NCBI RefSeq assembly: GCF_040183065.1
Contig: NC_091124.1
Span: 69,449,001-69,513,000, forward strand
DNA: 64,000 nt
Reading direction: 5' to 3'
Origin: Periplaneta americana
Lineage: Eukaryota; Arthropoda; Insecta; Blattodea; Blattidae
Shown: one piece after another, positions 46,616 through 58,758 of the stretch
Layout: each line of letters opens with the position of its first letter
Numbering within the stretch: position 1 is the first letter of the stretch
Made by a program: the position numbers and the translations under genes
Notes under the pieces: generated by a model
Database searches by the model: none
What the model was told of the DNA's origin: nothing
What the model saw: the letters and a program-made list of their open reading frames with translations, nothing else

Positions 46616-46767
46616 TATAAAAGTGAAGAAAGTATGTTTAACATGTTTTCAAAAACTATGTTGTTCAATTATAGTGTGTGCGAAGGAGTTTTTTTTAACT
46701 TGTACCATACAGTACACTTACTATTTCCCAATTTTGGATTCTTCAGGTCTCAAATTGTAGAAAATCA

Positions 46768-46834
<67 letters not shown>
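46768..46834. repeat. (GT)n(AT)n microsatellite
   Basis: About 8 GT units passing into about 25 AT units. Confidence 0.97.
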
Positions 46835-46836
<2 letters not shown>

Positions 46837-46886
46837 CCTTTTTTAAACTATTATGTTAAAATTTCCTCAAAATTATAATCTCAATG

Positions 46887-47134
46887 GTCCACACCTGTGG
46901 AGTAATGGTCAGCGAGTGTGGCCGCAAAACCAGGTGGCCCGGGTTCGAATCCTGATCGGGACAAGTTACCTGGTTGAGGTTTTTTCCGGGATTTTCCCTC
47001 AACCCAATACGAGAAAATGCTGGGTAACTTTCGGTGCTGGACCCGGACTCATTTCACCGGCATTATCACCTTTTCATTCAGACGCTAAATAACCTGAGAT
47101 GTTGATACAGCGTCGTAAAATAACCCAATAAAAA
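46887..47134 (+). repeat. tRNA-derived SINE, nearly full length
   Basis: AATCTCAATG flanks it (46877-46886 and 47135-47144). Head TCCACACCTGTGGAGTAATG, B box GGGTTCGAATCCTGA, body GGTTGAGGTTTTTTCCGGGA, end GTTGATACAGCGTCGTAAAA. It is a good reference copy for this family and lies about 250 bases upstream of LIG1. Confidence 0.92.
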
Positions 47135-47383
47135 AATCTCAATGCAGACCTACAGGTAGCCATCTAACAGCTAATTTCGTAATAAGAAATCATAGTGATT
47201 CAGCACGGAATTGGGACGTGTGTATTAAATAAATGTGTGATTGTTAACATTTTTCATTTTGATTACTTTTTAATAACATTATCTTTAGTTTACTATTCTC
47301 AGAGATTGGTGTAACTTCTCAGCGTGTGTAATCTGGCAACACTGTCGCGGGATTGCGAGATATTGTGTCATCTTGTTGAAAGC

Positions 47384-47391
47384 GCGCGAAA
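47384..47391 (-). promoter_or_regulatory. E2F-type site at the LIG1 start
   Basis: GCGCGAAA (TTTCGCGC on the other strand) matches the E2F consensus and directly abuts the LIG1 ATG. Replication genes are classic E2F targets; use of this site is inference. Confidence 0.5.
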
Positions 47392-47408
47392 ATGCAAAGA
47401 CAAATTAC
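47392..47408 (+). CDS. LIG1: LIG1 exon 1 (17 nt)
   Basis: Encodes MQRQI and two bases of Thr6. The donor is AC/GTAAGT. It carries the first half of the PIP box. Confidence 0.8.
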
Positions 47409-50400
47409 GTAAGTAGTAAGTTAATTTATTTTTATTAATATGCGAAGATAAAAATTAACAATGAATTGCTTTAATGTTAATTCGATAAATGCCTTGCAGA
47501 AAGTATTTGAAAAATATTTTTGTACTTTGTTTGAGAAAGTTTTATGAAAGAACAATGTTTGTTGAGGTTATGTAAGTAAATTTGATTTATCCAACAGGTC
47601 TTTCTTTAAGAGCGCACCCGAAAAATCAGAAAGGGTAAATGGAAATGAATCGACAAAAATTGAAAGTGGGTATGTTGTTTGTTAAATTGTGGATACGGTA
47701 GTATGTTTCACTTGCCGTGGTTGTGATATCACTATGATTAAATCTTGTAAACCAAGGAATGTTTGGTTTTTCTTTACATCTGTCGTTAATCATAGATATA
47801 GAAGTAATGCACTACCTATTTGTGGTAAGGCAGCAATTACAAGATGTTTGACCGCATCAAATAACATTTGGTTGTATTTAAAACCAGTGAACGTATGTTT
47901 ATCTTGCTGCCCACCTAGCAATCCAGATGGATCAGAAGCAGTCAGAAAGGACTCTCCAGTTAAAGTGACACCCTCGACAAAGAAAAAGAGGCGTAGAGTT
48001 CTGAGTGACAGTGATGAAGATGAGGGAACTTCCGCAAGGTTTGTATTATAATGTTACTGTCATTGATAAAAAGCAAAAATCATTGTCTAATTCTAATTAC
48101 CGTAGGCCTATAAGTTCTGCACTGTAAAAAGTGGGAGGTAGGTCTAATTCTCCAGATTAACTCTAGGCCTACCACGGAGACACTTTTTTTTTTTATAAAG
48201 CTTTCAATTTGCCGACAGGTCTAGGATGAATTTCTAGTATTGTACATGGTTCTTTTCTCCAGTTATTAATTCTGAATCTCTTGCGGAAGTGGTACAGTTA
48301 ATCTGGAGAATTACCAAGATATTTATCTGTATATCTTTATAGTCCTGGACGAATTTCTAGTATTGCGTTCTTAATGTTACCATATCGTTGGCTAAGAAGC
48401 GATACTTTGTATCTACAAAAAATGGCCATTTGGTGTAACTACATTATTAGGAATAACTACGTTATTATTATATTTACAAAATTGGACAGTTAACTAATAT
48501 TTTGTCCAGAAATATATGTAAAAAGTTGTCTATTTTGAGAGAAATTAGTTTTTAAAACAGTTTCCTGACCCAACTGCAAGTTCACATATATGATATATCA
48601 CTTCTTAGCCATCGATATGTACAATAAGAATGAATAATTATATAGTCTGCTGCCCTAGTAATTCTTCTTGGACCTTCCACGTGCTACGTTGGTAACATTG
48701 TGATATCTTCTTGGGTAGGGAAACGTGAGTGAGTCTTGTGAGAGTGGTACAGTTAATTGGGTAAAGATAAAGTCAACCCCATGACAGGCCAAATTGGTCC
48801 AGAGGGTGGCGAGAGGTTAAGACTCTCGTCTTTACAGACAATCAGCATTTAATAACAGTAGGGATGTCAGTCCTATGTGCCTGCCGCCTTTACCCCCTAG
48901 GAAATGCCCCTGGTACTTATTCCTGTTAGAGGCTTAAGTGGGCTCCAGGATGAAAGTGCGGCCGGAAGGATTAGATCAATGGAAAAATCCATGACCCCCA
49001 TCAAGAATCGAACCCACTACCTTTCAGCTTGTAGTGTTATGCCCTAACCGCGACACTACTGTGCACCCCAACAGTTAATTGGGAGAATTACAAAAGTAAA
49101 ATTAGCATTGATTCGAAAGTCATGCACAAGACCTGCCTGTCTATTTGAGTTGCGGAGATATTGAGAATTAAAAAGTTTAAATAGGCCTACAGTAATGTTA
49201 TATTGGGTAAACTTTACTTACTGTCAGTCATTGTCGGTTTCTTATAAGACTTTCTCACACAACTTTCCAACAATTAAATTTGCTATATATCGACCCATGG
49301 AATCCTCATTTTGTCTATAGAAGTCCATACATCCGAGTTTCCTAGTTCCTCTCGAATTTCATCTAAAGCCTGCAGCATTTATACAGCTTTATTATTTAGA
49401 CTAGCAATTATACATTAGACTATCTACTGAAATAGTTTTAGCTCCTTGTATCACTATTAGATTATTATTTACTTGTTCTCAGATAACAATGGAAATTAAA
49501 AATGAGATAATATATTATTTAAATTTTCCATACCTTTGCATATGACCTTGGTAGATAATTTATTTTCGCAAGGTCGATGGATCTGGAACATTATTTTTTG
49601 TGTATTTCTCTAGAAATACTTTTAATCCAGGATTTGCTAACTTTTCGAAAGGTATATTTGCTCCTACAAAAGCATAACTTAACACAAAACCATAAAGAAT
49701 GCATTTGGTGCTTGTTGAGGTGGTGCATTGACAAATGATTGTATGCACCATGTTTTGGTTAGTTGCCTCTGTTTCATCTTTGCTATATGTGAAGCTGAAG
49801 CGGTATGTTGGTCAACTTGAAATTTTTTTGAACACTGAATCTGCAAGTAAAATATAAATCAATATTTTGTTAATGATTTATTATTTTTCTTTTTAATGCC
49901 GTGATGATCTAGAACTAGTGATTATCAGATGAACTGACTGGCCTGCACACCAGACACTGACCAAATACACAAATTCACATGCAATATGTTCAAAGTGGAC
50001 GGAAATAATATTTTCTAAAATAGGTCTATATTATCCTAAATATTTAATTTGTAGTAAAAATATTAATACTTACATCTTTATTGCAACAATCACAATAAAT
50101 TACTTCACCATTTGTTCTAAGATATTCTTTTCCCTTGATCCACTGTGCCACAAGATCTCTTCTCAAACATTTAATCGGGGGCATTACAGCACTTCATAGA
50201 TCACCACAGAACACAAATACAGTAGCTAATTCACAGAACACCTGTACATGTAGCCTACTACAGACCTTCTACCTATCTACCTTTCCAAATTAAAAGCATG
50301 TTAGGGGAAGCATGTTAGTGCTATTGTCGCCAAACTACAAAGTATGGGAGGGAGCAGAAGAGGCATCCTTCTAATAATAATTTTAGCCTCAGGGTAAGAC

Positions 50401-53400
50401 TTGTATAGATCAGGAGTTGCGGGTGTGGAATTCCAGTGTGACAATACAATGAGAGGATTAGCTGGTAAAGTTCAAAGTCCTCAAGTAGAAACCGTGCAAA
50501 CCATTAGCATTTCGCTTATATTTTTCAGTACATACACTCAAATATTGTAAGCTCAGAAATACTAAACTTTACAAGGCAACATTTATAAAATGCAGTTTGA
50601 TGTGATTTAACATAAAATTTGCAATAAAACTATAAAAATGAACGTGATATGCAACATAAACCTCAAAATATGCATTATTAAACCTAAAATCTAAAATTAT
50701 GCATGAATTTATCCCTGAAAAGGCCAAAACATGCAAATATGCACGGAAAAAGTATACATATTTCGAATCACTAAGCCATGAAATGGATATTTACAAAGTT
50801 TGAGAACTGTAGCAAGCTTATATAAAAAACATGCATTTGAATTGAAGTCCTGTCTCTACTTATCACTAATTCCACTAATGCCAGATAACTGTGCAGTTGA
50901 TTCAGTGTCATTAAATACCTAATAAAAAATTATTCATTGTTCTATATACACTTTTAACACTTACATAATCACCAACTAACTTTGTAACTTCTTTACTGTG
51001 TTAATGTTAGAAATTTTACATGGCTGACTAGTTTCGAAGTAACTAGGCTTTGGACAATGAAGAAAACCACTTCGAAACTAGGCAGCCAGGTAAAATTCCT
51101 CATATTAACACACTGAAGAAGTTACAAAGTTAATCAGTGAAAAAAATTACCTTTGTTCATCAGATAGTTGCCTCTGTGGTCTCATGATACATTTTTCTAC
51201 AGAGTCATCTGTGTGCAAAGCAGGAAAACCAATAACTTATTGAAGGAACCGGCTAATAATTTTTTCCTGAAGGCCTTCGGTTAGAGATAGGATTCTTTTT
51301 TATGACATCCTTTATCTCTTCTTTCCATCTGAAGACTAGGATTTCTTATTATCACCAGCTTCATGGCTTAGGCCTTGTCAGTCCTGTTCCATCTCCAGAG
51401 ATCTTCATCTTTTCCTCAGGCTTCCAAGTGATTTCTGGCCTCTAGACTTGTAGGCTAAAGCTCTTTTATCCCCTCCTTGAAAAATCCATCCCTTTAGCCA
51501 AGTTTGAACCTGAGTACTTCGAATCTAATAGCAATCATCGGATCACTGAGGATGACTCACTCATTCACACATACGTATTATTCCTCCTGGATTGGCTTAA
51601 TGTGTTCAACTTAGTCATAGCCTCCATGGACTACCTGGATCTTTATTTCCTCTGAGTTGATAGTAAGATGTTTGTTTTGAGATTCTATCTTTTTTTTACT
51701 TGGTCATTTAACGACGCTGTATCAACTACTGGGTTATTTAGCGTTGATGGAATTGATTAAAGCGAGATGAGGCTGAGGATTTACTTTACGGTTGGGGAAA
51801 ACCTCGGAGAAAACACAACCAGGTAATCACCCCTAGCAGGAATTGAACCCATGCCCGAGCACAACTCCAGATCAGCGGGCAAACATGCTATTGCCTGAAC
51901 TACTCCAGTGGCTTCTATCATTGTTAAATATCATCATCAGCAGCAGCAGCAGTTTTGACTATATGGTGTCTCTTTATCTTTCTTAACCCTCAACTGGTAT
52001 CTATGGGTCAATATAGACCCATATTGCTTGATATCGTAATGTACACTTAAAAAGCGATACCAGTTGAGGGTTAAGAATTTCCCCTATTTTCTTTTTTCCG
52101 GGTAATCTTCATTTCCTGTCCTTGAATCTCAATGTCCCATTCCACATCATCCCTCCAGCACATCATTGGTCTTTCCACTTCTTGTTAGCTCTCTGGCCTG
52201 GCAACAGCACTTTATCAATTGTTTGATCAACATTCAGTTGCAGCTTGTGTCTAGCCCAATGTATCCTGTTGATTCTAATGTACAGGGCAAGTTAAATCTA
52301 AGGGGCTGACATTCGTGCTGTTCTTGCCATCTAACGACACTACTCGTACAGTGTGGCCAGTGATATGTTGCATAACTAGCGAATTATTCAGTTAAGGAAA
52401 TGAAGATAATATCTGAATTTCAGAGCAGTTGCTTGTCTTCTTCTGTATAGACAGCTACTAAAGCACTGAGGCATGAATGGCCCATTGTGCGCCCCATAAA
52501 CTAGAAATCAACATAAAGAGATCAGAGAGCAGTTGTTCAAAATGTCCTCCATTACTTTCTATACACATGGCACAGCAATGTATGTATGAAGTTCTTGAAT
52601 GCTTGCTGGAGCTCATCGCCATGTACAACTTTTTTTCTTATCGAGACAGGAACCTGTTTGTTATCACTTACGAAATATTTTAACAACACATTTCGATGGT
52701 TTTGGTAACCTTTGAAAAGTGCTGCCGAAACTTATGTAGGCCTAAACACACCTTGTGTGACTTCTTCAGTACATATGTTTCAACAACAAGAAAATGCGTT
52801 GCTGTATTGTGTATCTAACCTTGTCTATACACATTTCTCAATATAGTTCAGACAATTAACTAACTGAGATTGACAATGTAAAGTGCGAACATGGTGTGAT
52901 TGAGAATGTAAAGTTCGAACGTGGTGCAACAATTGGTAAAGAAAACCCACATATTGTGCCCTGGCTGACCTTAAAGTAAATGTAAGGTGTTGACTTTCTT
53001 ACCAAGCTGTGAGATTGCTGTGTGGCAATTAGTGTGTTGAGTTCTCCTGACCTCATATATAGTGTCCCAAAACTTCATACATTGCTGCGACATGTGTAGA
53101 GAACATAATGGCAATTAGTGTGTTGAGTTCTCCTGACCTCATATATAGTGTCCCAAAACTTCATACATTGCTGCGACATGTGTAGAGAACATAATGGCAA
53201 TTAGTGTGTTGAGTTCTCCTGACCTCATATATAGTGTCCCAAAACTTCATACATTGCTGCGACATGTGTAGAGAACATAATGGCAATTAGTGTGTTGAGT
53301 TCTCCTGACCTCATATATAGTGTCCCAAAACTTCATACATTGCTGCGACATGTGTAGAGAACATAATGGCAATTAGTGTGTTGAGTTCTCCTGACCTCAT

Positions 53401-56400
53401 ATATAGTGTCCCAAAACTTCATACATTGCTGCGACATGTGTAGAGAACATAATGGCAATTAGTGTGTTGAGTTCTCCTGACCTCATATATAGTGTCCCAA
53501 AACTTCATACATTGCTGCGACATGTGTAGAGAACATAATGGCAATTAGTGTGTTGAGTTCTCCTGACCTCATATATAGTGTCCCAAAACTTCATACATTG
53601 CTGCGACATGTGTAGAGAACATAATGGAGGACATTTCCGTAAATAAATAATTCGTTAGTTACGCAAAAGAACACTTTCCAGACTATAGTTTCATGAGACG
53701 GCAAGAATGTTATCCGTGAGAGCTGGTGATTTGCTTGCTAGACTGTAGCGCTCACCAAGCGATGGCAGGAGTGCTAGTCTCTTAGGTTTGACTCTGTATT
53801 TAACCACTTCTAGTGCATGATTATTGATTAATTAATCATTTCTTTTGCCACTCTTTGTTTATTCGTAGCATGTAATTTTTATGTTTATTTTTATATGTTT
53901 GGGTTTTATAATAATTATAATACAAGTATACATTCTGAAAGATTAATCATCTTTCATCTTCTTCAGTTCATCACCACCACCAGAGAAGAAAGCATCTGAG
54001 TCTCCTTCGAGTCCTGGAAAGAAAAATAAGAAAACTAATGTTTCTCCTAAAGGAGTACCACGAAGAAAAACAGGTGCGTGTATATTGGTAATAAATATAC
54101 AGGGTGATTCACGAGGAAAGGTAAAAAATTTAAGATGTGAGTTCTGAAGTCATTCTGAGTCAAAAAGTTCATATGAATATAGGTCTGTTTTCGAATGGTT
54201 ACGGAGATATGGCTCTTTGATTTCACAAAAACTTCTGAGATTCCATTGTACTAACTCGCATTTAGAACAGATAACAGACAAATTTAAAGTTTATAGTCAC
54301 GTATGCATACATACCTAATATTCTAGATGTCGGGGTCGATGTTTCCATACATTTTCAAAGATACCTCCTTCTGCTTCAATGCACTGTTGCGCTTGGGCGT
54401 GAATTGCATTCATTGCTCGGGAGAGTAGCACATAGCTGTTCTTTATGCCACATCCAAAATACGGTCGATTAGTGCCTCTTTCGTTTCCCCCTCCCTTTGC
54501 TATACCAAGTCTTTCATTCAACCCCATAGACAGTAAGTACTCTTCGATATGGCACCCTTCTGTTCGGAAGGCTTCATTCATATTCAGCGACAGCACGCAA
54601 GGAACTTTCATCGCACAAACCATAAACATATACAATATCGGCGTATTCTGTAGTCGAAAATTTACAAGGCATCTTGAAAAACACAACTTAACACTTCCGA
54701 TAACTGCTGTGAATTGATGATAGTGTAGGCTATTTGTGTTATCTGTGGGTTCTGTGTCATTACATCAGACAAGAGCAGGCAATTGGACATTTGTAATGCC
54801 CCACCACCCAGTTTGTTTCTCTTATCTCCATCGCTCACAATGCAGATTCCAATGTTACGTCATTTATTGCGATCTTGACCTCGTCTCATGTCAGCAGCAT
54901 ATGGTAACGTCTGATTCACATTGGGGCGAGACTTTTACCAAAAGAAATGCATCTAGCTCTGCCATCGTTCGAAAACAGACCTATGTTCATATGAACTTTT
55001 TCATTCAAAATGATCTAAGATATTGTATCCTAAATTTTTTACCTTTCCTCGTGAATCACCCTCTATATAATCAAGTCTGAAGAGACATTCAGATTTGTTA
55101 TATAATTATGATTAGGGTCATTCCACAGTAACTCATGTTACAATCAGACACATTTTTAAACTTATTAGATAAATTTGTGTCCTTCACAAGCTTCAGTATT
55201 ATTATGTGGTTAAAATACAATTTTATTGTTGCATGGAGATAGTGGTTGTACTTTCGAATCACGCCTAGAACTTGAGTTTGGTGTATTTGTGTTTTTTAAT
55301 AATAATTCCTAAAAGAAAGAGAAGGCATACATACTGGTAACTGATCATTTGAGAGATTTGATATATGTGCAGTTTCCTCAGGAATGAAAGAAGGTAAGTT
55401 GACAATGACTATGTATGAAGAGAGTTACATTGTTTATTTCTTCATATATTCCACATGGACAGAATTATACTATGTTGGGAGACAAGTAAGATCAGAATTT
55501 AAAACATTTTAATAGATAGATTTCTAGTAGTTGGCATATAATATACTCTTCAGTATTTGATCACCACGAGCTAGTGATTGGTCACTGCATTTTCTTAATA
55601 GCTAAATTTAAGGTTTTGAATCTTAATAATCGAAAACCTCCTCGGAATAAGGATGTAACCAACAACACTGTAATTCTTGTTTCAGGGGAAGGGAAAATAT
55701 TTTCAGGGGCATATTTAATTAGGCTTATGTTTACTATCACAACCATTTGACTGAACAAGGATACAAGTTTATTCAGCCATTGAACACAATAATTTATTGT
55801 CATAAATAAATGCTTTAAAATTACTTTTTCCCCTTACTTCACATATTTGAAGAATCTGATGTTACATCCTTGAATTATTTTATGAAGATGAACTGCTAAA
55901 AATCATCTTTGTTTTCAGTCTGAATGCAGCAATTACATACTTCTGAATTATGTTTTCAGTTCTCATTTATATTTTTCCAGGTTTTATAAGTAGTTTACTA
56001 CGTTTTCTGTTCTGATTTAAGCTTGTATTTTGATCTCTTTAATAATGCGGTTTTCATTGCAAAGTGTGACACTTTATTGCTGAAATTGTCCCTTTCTTAC
56101 CAGGCAGTCTGTTTAAACGTTCTGCAAAAGATTTATAAGTGATCAGTCTTCATAATGTATCCAGCTGTTTGCTGACAACATAAAGTCCACTATAGTCCAC
56201 TGTAGTCTATTCAGTTGTTGTTTTTCACGAGAAATGAGGGGTATTTTGATCGGTGTTCATTATAGATGGCTGTTGCTAGTAGTCAGAGGTGGGGTGTAGT
56301 CAATATATACTGCAGGGCTGTGTCTTCTGCAACTGGTACTGATGATTTTAATTTACTTCTTTTGTGGTTTATGGATGGACAGTATAGAAGAATGTGTTCC

Positions 56401-58684
56401 AGATCTTCATCATGATTATTACATCACAGACAAGTAGGATTATTGGAAATGTGAAATCGGTGTAGGTGTAGTACCCTCTCGTGGGTACTCACCTTGTCGT
56501 GGTGAGGGGGCTTAAACTTGTTGTTTAAGCTAACACGTAACAAAAAGGTACCCACATATGCTGCATTACCACCAATGCAGTCCCACTATATTTTTCACTG
56601 TTTATATTCATGGAGTCCCTCAGTGTAAAATTCTCCAGAGATAAAATAGTCCCTCAATCGGATCTCCAGGTAGGGACTGCACTGAGAGATGCCAAGAATT
56701 GTACTAAAGTACTTATTTGAAACACCAAAAGTCACACCGTCCAGTGAATCAGAGCCAAATTTAATATTGAAAAGAACCATATAATGAGACAAAGAGGCAA
56801 ATATAATACCAAAAGGATTGAAGTATGGTGTGAGTCCAATGCAGAAGCAAAATTCGTTCTCTATAATATAAAAAATGAGGCTAAAAAGAATAAATTCCAT
56901 GTCTCATTGGGTAGTACATTTAAAGACCGAGAATTAAAATGAAAAGGCAACAGTAACGAAAAAGATATAGACACTAAAAATTTAGAATGGAACTCTAAGT
57001 CTTTAAGAAACAAAATGGATTTATTAAAGCAAGAAGTCCAGGACAAAAAGCCTTCTTTAATATGCATACAAGAATCTTTTCAGATTGCTGGTATTTTAAA
57101 ATTTTACAAATTTGCTGACTACAAAATTTTTAATCTGTTTCGTGAAGATAGAGGGGGTGGAGGTGTTGTTACCATGCTCCACAATTCCATTCATGTAATT
57201 GAATCTAAACAACAATTTAAAGGCCAAATTGAATACATTAGGACAAAATTATTACTTCAAAATAATATTTCATTTTCACTTGTCAATGTATATATACCTC
57301 CAGCCCTAAACCTAGTAATAAATTTATAAGTGATGTCATCCATCGAAAGTTTGTCTTGGTGACAGCTGTTAATTTCTTAAATAAATCATTTTTTAATTTC
57401 TGTTGTATTATTTATTTATAAAATTTGTTTGTAAACGATTGTAAAAGTTACCAGTATGGACATTGTAGGAGCAGTTCATCTAGTGGTTTCTTTTTTATTG
57501 ATGTTTAATTCTCACTTACGATAATGAACACATTCAAATTTTAATGAATTTGAGTGTTGTATCAGATGTGTGAAACCCAATAATAGTCTTACATGCTCTA
57601 TTGTTATTGCTTTCACTTTCTATGTTGTTAATTCAGTTGTTCAGTTTTGGAAAAAAAGTTATCTTATGGAGCCTTGTTAACTTGCTAAACCATACTTTGT
57701 ATCAACTCTGGAAATGTGATCTCATTGCACGTTGAGAGAGCAGATTATATATATTACTGTATAACTGTATAATATTTGGTTATGGTTACAGCTCCAGCAC
57801 CAGATAGAGGAGCAAAGGAGCTTCTTCCGGGTATTGCCAAAGTAATTGAAGCAAATAAGGCATCCCAGACTCAAACCAAGGATGATGAAGATGTCAGAGA
57901 CAAAGATACAACTCATGAAAATCAGGTACAGTTATTTCTTTGTCAATGTTGCATTATTATGATTTTAACTTTGTTAAAATAGTATAGACTAAAAATGTTT
58001 TGGATCACACAAACTGCTTCACCTATCAACAAGGCATCAGTGGATATGGGTTTCTTTAAAATGCTAATATAAGTTTCCAGAGTAATTTCTGAAAATGTGT
58101 ATTTTCCTGAATCACACTCTATGTTTTTAGAACTCGTCTTACGAACTTATTTTCTTGGTGACTCTTGTCACTGAATTTCCTAGATCCTCTTTAGATCGTA
58201 TATGTCTATATTTTTGTGGTACCTCAATTCATGTAAAACTTCTACCTCGGGACTAGGAGAGATGGCAGTGTACAACTTCTAATCACTAGATTGTATAACA
58301 ATATACCTGGGTTAAATCCCAAATATCTCCGCATTGCATATGAAGAGAAGGCATATGTCACTGTTGATAGTGATTCGGCTGTCGGATGGGGACATTAAGC
58401 CTGGCGGCCCCCTTGGTGCTATTCGACAGGAGTAGGCTATGTGCTGGCACCGGGTTTCCCCTTCTCCCTTCCTCATCTTCATCATCATCACTCATTCCAG
58501 ACACTACACTACGAACACTAACAAATACATTCACCCTAGTGCACGACATAACTCTCCACAGATACACATCATGTACAGTGTGACCTGCCGAAGTGGTGTA
58601 CAACTAGAAAATGGGTCACAGTTCTGCCATCTATCCGCATTATGCGGAACCCAAATCACGCAGGTGAAGTGGGTGGGCATTGGG

Positions 58685-58758
<74 letters not shown>

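Noticed and set aside
47689-48051. A 120-codon open frame over LIG1 exon 3
   Set aside because: Its first part is intron; only 47919-48038 is exon, shown by acceptor, donor and phase agreement with exons 2 and 4.
52856-53056. A minus-strand 66-codon frame next to the 86-bp satellite
   Set aside because: It overlaps the start of the satellite and has no transposase motif.
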